From DASUBV01 sp035763085 (GTDB lineage: Bacteria > Actinomycetota > Actinomycetes > Streptosporangiales > Streptosporangiaceae): a stretch of DNA of 53,814 nucleotides. The stretch spans positions 1 to 53,814 of the forward strand of contig DASUBV010000080.1 of assembly GCA_035763085.1 (NCBI GenBank), given 5' to 3'. The position numbers and the translations under genes are program-made. The notes under the pieces were generated by a model. The model searched no databases and was not told the DNA's origin. It saw only the letters and a list, made by a program, of their open reading frames with translations. Of this stretch, positions 47,110-53,814 are shown one piece after another (position 1 is the first letter of the stretch; every line of letters begins with the position of its first letter).

Positions 47110-48330
47110 ATGGAAGGTCACCCCGAGGTCCTGGTCAACACCGATGCCATCAGCGCGAATGCCGCTGCCCTGACGCGCCATGTCGGCGCCGCCCAGCTGA
47201 TGGCGGTGGTCAAGTCCGACGGCTACGGACACGGCATGGTGCCGACCGCGCTGGCTGCCCTGTCCGGCGGCGCGACCTGGCTGGGGGTCGTGCAGGTGGC
47301 CGATGCACTCGCGCTGCGGGCGGCCGGCATCACGGTTCCCGTGCTGTGCCTGCTCGGCGATGCGGACCTGCCCTACGCCGAGGCCGTCAGCGCCGGCGTC
47401 GACCTCACCGCGGGCACCACGGCCGTGGTCGCGCAGATCGCGGCGGGCGCCCGGCAGGCCGGCCAGCCCGCCCGGCTGCACCTGGAGGCCGACACCGGCA
47501 TGCGCCGCTGCGGCGCTACCGCCGAAGACTGGCCGGGCCTGGTCGCCGCTGCGCTGGCCGCGGAGGCCAGCGGCCTGGTCAAGGTGGTGGGCATCTGGTC
47601 GCACTTCGCCTGCGCCGACATGCCAGGGCACCCCTCCATCCCGGCCCAGCTCGCCGCCTTCCGGGAGGCGGTGGCGCTGGCCGAGCGAGCCGGGGCCCGG
47701 CCCGAGGTCCGGCACATGGCCAATACTCCGGCCACGCTGACCCTGCCGGATGCCTGGTTCGACCTCGTCCGGCCGGGCGGGGCCATCGTCGGCCTGTCCA
47801 CCCTGCCCGGCGGCGCCCCGGACTGGCTGACGCCGGCGATGACCGTGCGGGCCAGGCTCGTCCAGACCAAGCGGGTCCCGGCCGGCTCGGCCGTCTCCTA
47901 CGGCCACCGGTATGTCACCAGCGCGCCGACGACGCTCGCGGTGTTCCCGCTCGGCTACAACGAGGGGATCCCGCGGCTGGCCTCCAGCACCGCCCAGGTG
48001 CTCGTGCACGGCCGGCGGCTCACCATCGCCGGCACGGTCAACATGAACCAGACCATTCTTGACCTGGGCGATCTGCCGGCCAAGGCAGGCGATGAAGTGA
48101 TCCTCTTCGGGCCCGGCACCGCGGGCGAGCCGACTGCGCAGGAGTGGGCCGACGCCCTCGGGACGCTGTCCTACGAGATCGTCACCCGGATCTCGGGCAT
48201 GATTCCGCGAAGCTACTGCGGGGTAACATCTGGCCAGGCCGGTGGCGCCAGCCTGACGCCCGGCCAGCCCGCGGTGACGGCGGCTGCCGGGGACGGGAGG
48301 AACGATGAGCAGGTGGCGGCGGCTCACTAA
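47110..48330 (+). CDS. alr: Alanine racemase
   Basis: Alr makes D-alanine for peptidoglycan. The 406-residue PLP enzyme has the lysine motif MAVVKSDGYGHGMVPTALAA (Lys35), metal/PLP residues in LHLEADTGMRRCG, and the catalytic tyrosine in VSYGHRYVT. It ends with the family IVTRISGMIPRSY. The last 30 residues are an Ala/Gly-rich tail. ATG 47110 is used; upstream GCGGC provides only a weak binding site. The 3' end overlaps the hydrolase gene by 26 bases, suggesting a translational unit with tsaE and later genes. Confidence 0.95.
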   Translation: MEGHPEVLVNTDAISANAAALTRHVGAAQLMAVVKSDGYGHGMVPTALAALSGGATWLGVVQVADALALRAAGITVPVLCLLGDADLPYAEAVSAGVDLTAGTTAVVAQIAAGARQAGQPARLHLEADTGMRRCGATAEDWPGLVAAALAAEASGLVKVVGIWSHFACADMPGHPSIPAQLAAFREAVALAERAGARPEVRHMANTPATLTLPDAWFDLVRPGGAIVGLSTLPGGAPDWLTPAMTVRARLVQTKRVPAGSAVSYGHRYVTSAPTTLAVFPLGYNEGIPRLASSTAQVLVHGRRLTIAGTVNMNQTILDLGDLPAKAGDEVILFGPGTAGEPTAQEWADALGTLSYEIVTRISGMIPRSYCGVTSGQAGGASLTPGQPAVTAAAGDGRNDEQVAAAH

Positions 48331-49498
48331 GGTCAGCGGCCTCGCCGTCGGGACGGTCGCGGCCGGCGCTGGCGCGCTCTTCGCCGCCGAGAAGATTATC
48401 GTCGGGCGGCAGCGGCTGCGCCCGGACCCGGCTGCGGGCGAGCCGCTCGGGCAGGTTCGCGGCCGGCCCCTGACTGTGCTGGCCGACGACGGCGTGCCGC
48501 TGCACGCCGAGATCAGCGGCCCGGACGACGCCCCGGTGACCATCATCTTCAGCCACGGCTACTGCCTGAGCCAGGACTGCTGGCACTTCCAGCGGCAGGC
48601 GCTGGCCGCCAGCGGGGCCCGGCTGGTCTGCTGGGATCAGCGCGGCCACGGCCGGTCCGGGCGCCGGCCCGCCGGCCCTGAGGCAGCTGACACCGCGCCG
48701 CCGGGACCCGCGGCGGGCGGGACTGCGCCGGCCGGCCCTGCGGCGGGTGATGCCGCGCCGGCCGGGTCCGGGGCAGCTGGCCCGCCGCCGGTCAGCATCG
48801 CCCAGCTCGGGGCTGACCTCGGCGCCGTGCTGGCCGCGACCGCGCCCGGCGACACCCCGGTCCTGCTGGCCGGGCACTCGATGGGCGGCATGACGATCAT
48901 GGCGCTGGCCGCCTGCCAGCCTGAGCTGTTCGGCACCAAGGTCATCGGCACGGTGCTGGTTTCCACCGCCGCTTCCGGCATCGACCCGGTCAGCTGGCTG
49001 CCCGCCCCGCTGCGCCCGGTGGCCCGGCAGGCCGGCCCGTCGCTGCTGCGCGGCGCCTCGCGCAGCCGGATGGCGGCCCTGGTCGAGCGGGCCCGGCGGG
49101 CGGGCGGCGACGTGGCCTTCCTGTCCACCCGCTACCTCGCCTTCGGCGACCCGGATGTGAGCCCGGCCATCGTGGATTTCCTGGAGCGCATCATCCGGGC
49201 CACCCCGGTCGAGGTGATCGCTCAGTTCTACCTGGCCCTGGTCGACCACGACCAGCGGGCCGCGCTGGGCGCGCTGGGCCAGGCACCCGCCATCGTGCTG
49301 ATCGGCGACCAGGACCGGCTCGTCGCCCCCCGGCAGGCCGGCGAGCTGGCCGCGGCGATACCCGGTGCCGAGCTGATCACCGTCCCGGGCGCCGGCCATG
49401 TGCTGATCCTGGAGCGGCCCGATATCGTGACCGGCGCGATCACCGGCCTGCTAGACCGGGTGCTGCCGCTGCCCGGCAGCCAGCCCAGGCCGGCCTGA
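48305..49498 (+). CDS. Alpha/beta-fold hydrolase with N-terminal membrane segment
   Basis: The 397-residue protein has an N-terminal hydrophobic stretch (SGLAVGTVAAGAGALFAAEK) that may be a signal anchor. The alpha/beta hydrolase core follows: VTIIFSHGYCLSQDCWHFQR, CWDQRGHGRSGRRP, the nucleophile elbow LLAGHSMGGMTIMALA, an Asp in IGDQDRLVAP and the His in PGAGHVLILE. About 45 low-complexity residues (AAGGTAPAGPAAGDAAPAG) interrupt the core near residues 120-165. ATG 48305 has GGGAGGAACG upstream. A role in envelope or lipid metabolism is possible but not shown. Confidence 0.85.
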   Translation: MSRWRRLTKVSGLAVGTVAAGAGALFAAEKIIVGRQRLRPDPAAGEPLGQVRGRPLTVLADDGVPLHAEISGPDDAPVTIIFSHGYCLSQDCWHFQRQALAASGARLVCWDQRGHGRSGRRPAGPEAADTAPPGPAAGGTAPAGPAAGDAAPAGSGAAGPPPVSIAQLGADLGAVLAATAPGDTPVLLAGHSMGGMTIMALAACQPELFGTKVIGTVLVSTAASGIDPVSWLPAPLRPVARQAGPSLLRGASRSRMAALVERARRAGGDVAFLSTRYLAFGDPDVSPAIVDFLERIIRATPVEVIAQFYLALVDHDQRAALGALGQAPAIVLIGDQDRLVAPRQAGELAAAIPGAELITVPGAGHVLILERPDIVTGAITGLLDRVLPLPGSQPRPA

Positions 49499-49500
49499 TC

Positions 49501-50115
49501 ATGCCCGTCAGCCAGGAGCACCTCAGCAGGGAACAGGAGCCGGATGTGGGCGAGCGCCCCGACGCGCCAGCCGTGGACGAAAGCGTCGCTGTCCCCACCG
49601 CCGCGCGGATGCGTGAGCTGGGGCAGCGGCTGGCCGGGCTGCTGCGCCCTGGCGACCTGGTCGTCTTGTCGGGCGGGCTGGGGGCCGGCAAGACCACGCT
49701 GACCCAGGGCATCGGCGCGGGCCTGGGCGTGCGCGGGCCGGTCACCTCGCCGACCTTCGTCATCGCCCGGCTGCACCCGTCCCTGAGCGGCGGGCCCGAC
49801 CTGGTCCATGCCGACGCCTACCGGCTGGGCAGCCGCGCCGAGGTCGACGACCTCGACCTGGACACCGACATCGACAGCTCGGTCACCGTGGTCGAGTGGG
49901 GTGAGGGCCTGGTCGAGGACCTGGCCCCCGGCTTCCTGCACGTCGCCATCGCCACCGGGCCCGGCACCGGCACCGGGCCGGGCGCCGCGGCCGCCGGATC
50001 CGGGGACAGCGCCGATGAGGCCCGGACGGTCCGGATCATCGGCTGGGGAGAGCGCTGGCGCCAGGCGGCGGACGCCGCCAGCCGGGTGCTCGGCCGGCCG
50101 CCGGAGGGCTCGTAG
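49501..50115 (+). CDS. tsaE: tRNA t6A biosynthesis ATPase TsaE
   Basis: TsaE is the ATPase partner of the TsaB-TsaD complex that makes threonylcarbamoyl-adenosine at tRNA position 37. The 204-residue product has the P-loop LSGGLGAGKTTLTQGIGAGL and GPVTSPTFVIARLHPS. It also has VHADAYRLGSRAEVDDLDLD and the later VVEWGEGL. An N-terminal 30-residue extension and a Gly/Ala-rich insert make it longer than the usual 150-170. It starts two bases after the hydrolase stop, and tsaB, rimI and tsaD lie just downstream. Confidence 0.93.
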   Translation: MPVSQEHLSREQEPDVGERPDAPAVDESVAVPTAARMRELGQRLAGLLRPGDLVVLSGGLGAGKTTLTQGIGAGLGVRGPVTSPTFVIARLHPSLSGGPDLVHADAYRLGSRAEVDDLDLDTDIDSSVTVVEWGEGLVEDLAPGFLHVAIATGPGTGTGPGAAAAGSGDSADEARTVRIIGWGERWRQAADAASRVLGRPPEGS

Positions 50116-50283
50116 CAGTCCGCCGGCCGGCCCCGGCGACTGGTCACAGCTATGCCCGGCAGTTCCGACTCGTCCTAGTTCTGGCTTGTCCGCCCGGGGC
50201 GCCGTTCGCGCCACTAAACTGCGGTGATCCGCGGCCTCAGGCTGCTGTCCCGCATGGTCTTGCGTCCCGCCCGGAGGATCGTC

Positions 50284-51471
50284 GTGTCCCAGCAGGGCTT
50301 CCCGCCCGATCGCTCATCCCGGCTGCCGCGGGCCGGCGGCCCGCGCCGCTCCTCACGGCACGCCGGGCCCAGCCGTGATGAGCAGGACTGGGGCCAGGAC
50401 GGCTGGAACCGGCAGCAGTGGGACGACGACCCGGTGGAGTGGCCGTCCGACCCCGACCCCGCCGGCGCCGGTGATGCCAGCTACGCCGGGAGTCACGCAG
50501 GCGCCGACTACGGCCAGGCAGACTACGGCCGCGCGGCGCCGCCCCCGCCGGACTCGCCCCGCGGCTGGCGGCCGGGCCGCCCGGCCCGTGACGGCTGGGC
50601 CAGCGGCGACCCGTTCAGGGCCGACGATGACGGCGAGGCGCCGCCGTGGGCGGGCCCCAGCATCCACGCCACCCGAGCCGGCGGGACCAAGCTCCGGCCC
50701 CCGGAGCCGGAGGTGGCGGAGCAGGCTCCCGCGGCAGGCGGGCGGCCGCGCCGCCGGGGCCGCGCCGCAGCCGCCCGGCTGCGCAGGTCCCGCCGCCGGG
50801 TCTACGTCTGGTGCGGGTCGGCCATCGTGGTCGCTCTCATCGTCGCGGGCGTCGCTGCCATCAAGGGCCTGCACAAGCCCGCGCCGCACAGCGGCTTTGT
50901 CACCGCCCTGCAGCCCGGTGAGTACCGCGGCGTGCCACGGGCGTGCTCATCGGTGAGCCAGGCCCTGCTGGCCAAGTCGCTGCCGGGCCAGCACCCTAAG
51001 GTCAATCCGGTCAGCACCGGCAGCGCGACCAGCCAGTGCAGCTTCAGCGTCGACAAGAAGCCGGTCTTCCGGGTGCTCGAGGTCACGATCCAGGCCTACC
51101 AGCCCAGCGCGGTGGCGGCCGGGAACGGCAGCGCCACCGCCAACGCCGAGGACGCCTTCAAGGTGACCCAGCTGAAGCTGGCCCACCCGCCCAAGAAGTC
51201 GCCGCTGCCGGCGGCCCAGATCGCCGTCGTCCCCGGGCTGGCCCAGGAGGCCTTCAGCGCGATCCAGGTGATCCACGCCGGTCCCGTGCGGACCGACCTG
51301 GTGACCGTCCTGGCCCGGCAGCACAACCTGCTGGTGACCGTCTCGCTGCAGGCGCAGGCGTCCGGCAACGGGTTCGGCCCGGTCTCGGCCGGCACCGTGC
51401 ACGACTCCGCCGTCGAAGTCGCCCGCGCGGTGGCCGCCACGGCGGCCCGGCAGCCTGCCGTCAAGGCCTGA
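50284..51471 (+). CDS. Single-pass membrane protein with disordered N terminus, function unknown
   Basis: I do not recognise a family. The 395-residue protein has about 175 residues of Pro/Gly/Asp/Arg-rich sequence, with tandem GADYGQADYGRA. A basic patch (RRRGRAAAARLRRSRRRVYV) and one membrane helix (WCGSAIVVALIVAGVAAIKG) follow. The extracytoplasmic domain of about 190 residues has three cysteines (VPRACSSVSQAL, SQCSFSVD). GTG 50284 is preferred to GTG 50224 because CGGAGGATC gives a binding site. It resembles, in layout, the protein at 21737-23569. It lies inside the tsaE-tsaB region. Confidence 0.65.
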   Translation: MSQQGFPPDRSSRLPRAGGPRRSSRHAGPSRDEQDWGQDGWNRQQWDDDPVEWPSDPDPAGAGDASYAGSHAGADYGQADYGRAAPPPPDSPRGWRPGRPARDGWASGDPFRADDDGEAPPWAGPSIHATRAGGTKLRPPEPEVAEQAPAAGGRPRRRGRAAAARLRRSRRRVYVWCGSAIVVALIVAGVAAIKGLHKPAPHSGFVTALQPGEYRGVPRACSSVSQALLAKSLPGQHPKVNPVSTGSATSQCSFSVDKKPVFRVLEVTIQAYQPSAVAAGNGSATANAEDAFKVTQLKLAHPPKKSPLPAAQIAVVPGLAQEAFSAIQVIHAGPVRTDLVTVLARQHNLLVTVSLQAQASGNGFGPVSAGTVHDSAVEVARAVAATAARQPAVKA

Positions 51472-51518
51472 CCAGGCCGGCCCCGGCGGCGCGGGTCAAA
51501 GGGCTCTTCGACTGGCCC

Positions 51519-51524
51519 TAGGCT
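51519..51524 (+). promoter_or_regulatory. Candidate -10 for a leaderless tsaB transcript
   Basis: TAGGCT (51519-51524) lies nine bases before GTG 51533. Transcription would begin at or next to the start codon, which lacks a Shine-Dalgarno. Leaderless mRNAs are common in actinobacteria. The -35 (GTCAAA, 51495-51500, 18-base spacing) is weak. Confidence 0.35.
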
Positions 51525-51532
51525 GGACAACC

Positions 51533-52180
51533 GTGCTGCTCGCATTTGATACCGCCACCCCCGCCGTGACCGTGGCCCTGCATGACGGGACCAGGGTCGT
51601 GGCGGGCGAGTCCGCCGTGGACGCTCGCCGGCACGGCGAGCTGCTGGCGGCCACGATCGACAAGGTCCTGGCCGCGGCAGGCGCGACCCGCCGCGACCTG
51701 ACCGCCATCGCCGTCGGGACCGGGCCTGGCCCCTACACCGGCCTGCGGGCCGGCCTGGTCACCGCGCGGGTGCTCGGCAGCGCGCTGGGCCTGCCGGTCG
51801 ACGGCATCTGCACCCTCGACGTGATCGCCGCCGACGCGGTCGCCCACGCGGGCGGCGGTGAGTTCCTGGTCGCCACCGATGCCCGCCGCAAGGAGCTGTA
51901 CTGGGCCCGCTACAGCGCCGGCGGCCAGCGGCTCGCCGGCCCGCAGGTCAGCCCGATGAGCGAGCTGGCCTCCGGCCTGCCAGTCGCCGGCCAGGGCGCC
52001 CTGCTCTACCCCGAGACCGGCGCCCGGCCGATCGAGCCCCAGTACCCGGCCGCGTCCCGGCTGGCCGCCCTGGCGGCACAGCGCCAGGCTGCCGGCCTGC
52101 CGCCCGCCCCGGCCCACCCGCTGTACCTGCGGCGGCCCGATGCCCGCGAGCCAGGCCGGCCCAAGCGGGTCACGCCATGA
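51533..52180 (+). CDS. tsaB: tRNA t6A biosynthesis protein TsaB
   Basis: TsaB is the catalytically inactive TsaD paralogue that scaffolds the t6A complex. The 215-residue product begins MLLAFDTATPAVTVALHDGT, has HGELLAATIDKVLAAAG and AVGTGPGPYTGLRAGLVTAR (family signature) and ends in Pro/Arg-rich sequence. The start GTG 51533 has no Shine-Dalgarno and may be leaderless. Its end overlaps rimI (ATGA at 52177). Confidence 0.93.
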   Translation: MLLAFDTATPAVTVALHDGTRVVAGESAVDARRHGELLAATIDKVLAAAGATRRDLTAIAVGTGPGPYTGLRAGLVTARVLGSALGLPVDGICTLDVIAADAVAHAGGGEFLVATDARRKELYWARYSAGGQRLAGPQVSPMSELASGLPVAGQGALLYPETGARPIEPQYPAASRLAALAAQRQAAGLPPAPAHPLYLRRPDAREPGRPKRVTP

Positions 52181-52779
52181 GGCCCGCTGCGTATCCGCCG
52201 GCCGGGGGGTCGCCAGTCCCGGCTGAGCCGGCCGCGTCCGCGCCGGGGGCGCCCTCGCCGGCCCGGCTGCGGCTGATGACGGCAGCCGACCTGGACGCCG
52301 TCCTCGCGCTGGAACTGGAGCTGTTCGGCGAGGAGGCCTGGTCGCGGCCCATGCTCGAGGGCGAGCTGGCCCAGCAGCCGGCCAGCCGGCACTACCTGGT
52401 CGCCGAGGACGCGGGCGTGACCGTCGGCTACGCCGGGCTGCTGGCCGCCGGTGCCCAGGCCGACGTGGCCACCATCGCGGTCACCGCCAGCTCGCAGGGC
52501 CGCGGCACTGGCGCGGCGCTGCTCGCCGCGCTGCTGGACGAGGCCCGCCGCCGTGGCTGCACCGAGGTATTCCTGGAGGTACGCGTGGACAACCTGCGGG
52601 CCCAGCGGCTCTACCGCTCCCGCGGCTTCGTGCAGGTCGGGCTGCGGCGCGGCTACTACCAGCCATCCGGTGCGGACGCGCTGGTCATGCGGCTGGACCT
52701 GGCCGCGGCCGGACCGCCGGCGAGCCACCGCGCTGCCGGCCAGGACCGCGGCCAGGACGTCGCCGGGGGACCGCGATGA
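52177..52779 (+). CDS. rimI: Ribosomal-protein-alanine N-acetyltransferase-like GNAT
   Basis: A GNAT-family acetyltransferase placed where RimI is usually found. The 200-residue protein has a 33-residue variable N terminus. The GNAT core follows: LRLMTAADLDAVLALELELF, ATIAVTASSQGRGTGAALLA (acetyl-CoA binding loop) and LEVRVDNLRAQRLYRSRGFV. It ends with Gly/Arg-rich sequence. Its start overlaps the tsaB stop by four bases and its stop overlaps the tsaD ATG, so the three are tightly coupled. Substrate is inferred from position and family. Confidence 0.85.
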   Translation: MRPAAYPPAGGSPVPAEPAASAPGAPSPARLRLMTAADLDAVLALELELFGEEAWSRPMLEGELAQQPASRHYLVAEDAGVTVGYAGLLAAGAQADVATIAVTASSQGRGTGAALLAALLDEARRRGCTEVFLEVRVDNLRAQRLYRSRGFVQVGLRRGYYQPSGADALVMRLDLAAAGPPASHRAAGQDRGQDVAGGPR

Positions 52780-53804
52780 CCGCCCCGCTGGTCCTCGGCA
52801 TCGAGACATCCTGCGACGAGACGGGCGTCGGGCTGGTCCGCGGCCATGAGCTGCTGGCCGACGCCGTCGCCTCCAGCGTGGCCGAGCACGCCCGGTTCGG
52901 CGGCGTCGTGCCCGAGGTGGCCAGCCGGGCGCACCTGGACGCCATGGTCCCGGCCGTCGAGCGGGCCCTGGCCACCGCCGGGGTCACGCTGGATGACGTG
53001 GACGCCCTGGCCGTGACGGCCGGGCCGGGCCTGGCCGGCGCCCTGCTGGTCGGCGTCTGCGCGGCCAAGGCCTACGCGCTGGCCCTGGGCAGGCCGCTGT
53101 ACGGGGTCAACCACCTGGCCGCTCACGTAGCGGTTGACCAGCTGGAGCACGGCCCGCTGCCCGCCCCGGCCATCGCCCTGCTGGTGTCCGGCGGGCACTC
53201 CTCGCTGCTGCTGGTGCCCGACCTGGTCCAGGAGGTCGTGCCACTCGGCGCGACGATCGACGACGCCGCGGGGGAGGCCTTCGACAAGGTTGCCCGGGTG
53301 CTGGGGCTGCCGTTCCCCGGCGGCCCGCACATAGACCGCGTCGCGAAGGACGGCGACGAGCAGGCCATCTCGTTCCCGCGCGGCAAGTACCGCGACGGCA
53401 CCCGCGACTTCTCCTTCTCCGGCCTCAAGACCGCGGTGGCCCGCTGGGTCGAGGCCCGCGAGGCGGCCGGGGAGCCGGTGCCGGTGGCCGATGTCGCCGC
53501 GTCGTTCCAGGAGGCCGTCGCCGACGTGCTCACCCGCAAGGCGGTCGACGCGTGCCGGGCCCAGGGGGTCGAGCACCTGGTGATCGGCGGCGGCGTGGCG
53601 GCCAACTCGCGGCTGCGCGCGCTGGCCGGGCAGCGCTGTGAGGCGGCGGGCATCCGGCTGCGAGTGCCGCGGCCGGGCCTGTGCACCGACAACGGGGCCA
53701 TGGTGGCCGCGCTCGGCGCCGAGCTGGTCGCCCGTGAGGCGGAGCCATCGGACCTCAGCTTCGCCGCTGACTCGGGCCTGCCGATCACCACGGTGCTGGC
53801 CTAG
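52776..53804 (+). CDS. tsaD: tRNA N6-threonylcarbamoyladenosine synthase TsaD
   Basis: TsaD carries out the threonylcarbamoyl transfer to A37 of ANN-decoding tRNAs. The 342-residue ASKHA-fold protein begins MTAPLVLGIETSCDETGVGL. It contains VVPEVASRAHLDAMVPAVER, the metal-binding HLAAH motif in GVNHLAAHVAVDQ and IALLVSGGHSSLLLV. Then come IDDAAGEAFDKVARVLGLPF, VIGGGVAANSRLRALA and LCTDNGAMVAALG. The full gene is present, ending TAG 53802-53804, ten bases before the window edge. Confidence 0.96.
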   Translation: MTAPLVLGIETSCDETGVGLVRGHELLADAVASSVAEHARFGGVVPEVASRAHLDAMVPAVERALATAGVTLDDVDALAVTAGPGLAGALLVGVCAAKAYALALGRPLYGVNHLAAHVAVDQLEHGPLPAPAIALLVSGGHSSLLLVPDLVQEVVPLGATIDDAAGEAFDKVARVLGLPFPGGPHIDRVAKDGDEQAISFPRGKYRDGTRDFSFSGLKTAVARWVEAREAAGEPVPVADVAASFQEAVADVLTRKAVDACRAQGVEHLVIGGGVAANSRLRALAGQRCEAAGIRLRVPRPGLCTDNGAMVAALGAELVAREAEPSDLSFAADSGLPITTVLA

Positions 53805-53814
53805 CAGCGGCCCG

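Overview
The window is high-GC actinobacterial DNA. It has dense GTG starts, many ATGA/GTGA stop-start overlaps, Cys-containing S4, S14 and L36, a bifunctional Nnr enzyme and DUF1707/AraC proteins typical of actinomycetes. The gene order fusA-tuf-S10-spc-alpha-rplM-rpsI-glmM is actinomycete-like. A streptosporangial or frankia-like lineage would fit, but I cannot fix genus from sequence alone. The window ends just after an intact tsaD, and only the 3' end of fusA is present.

Region 1 (1-20.8 kb, all + strand) is the str/S10/spc/alpha ribosomal block: fusA (partial), tuf, rpsJ-rplC-rplD-rplW-rplB-rpsS-rplV-rpsC-rplP-rpmC-rpsQ, rplN-rplX-rplE-rpsN-rpsH-rplF-rplR-rpsE-rpmD-rplO, secY-adk-map, a DUF1707 membrane protein, infA-rpmJ-rpsM-rpsK-rpsD-rpoA-rplQ and truA. 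Perfect or near-perfect hairpins punctuate it after tuf, between rpsD and rpoA, and after rplQ. A small dispersed palindrome with a CGGGGG/CCCCCG stem and a four-base loop recurs in several spacers.

Region 2 (20.8-26.4 kb) has two minus-strand genes: an AraC-type regulator and a long Pro/Gly/Ala-rich single-pass membrane protein. They are followed by rplM-rpsI, driven by the clearest promoter in the window, and by glmM.

Region 3 (26.8-42.7 kb) is a co-directional exopolysaccharide locus lying between glmM and acpS. It encodes an ATP-grasp ligase, an FAD oxidoreductase, a polyprenyl-phosphate sugar-1-phosphate transferase and a CE4 polysaccharide deacetylase. It also encodes a PelF-like glycosyltransferase, a 12-segment membrane protein, two nucleotide-sugar SDR enzymes, two spherulin-4 (GH135-like) proteins, a second GT4 enzyme and two orphan LuxR-type response regulators. 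Deacetylase, PelF-like synthase, putative exporter, epimerase-class enzymes and spherulin-4 hydrolases together recall bacterial Pel and fungal galactosaminogalactan pathways. I think this is the most interesting system in the window. GlmM makes GlcN-1-P next door, so amino-sugar precursor supply is plausible.

Region 4 (42.8-53.8 kb) returns to conserved housekeeping: acpS, nnr, a convergent S9 peptidase, then alr, an alpha/beta hydrolase, tsaE, a secreted or membrane protein, and tsaB-rimI-tsaD. These supply ACP activation, NAD(P)HX repair, D-alanine and tRNA t6A modification.
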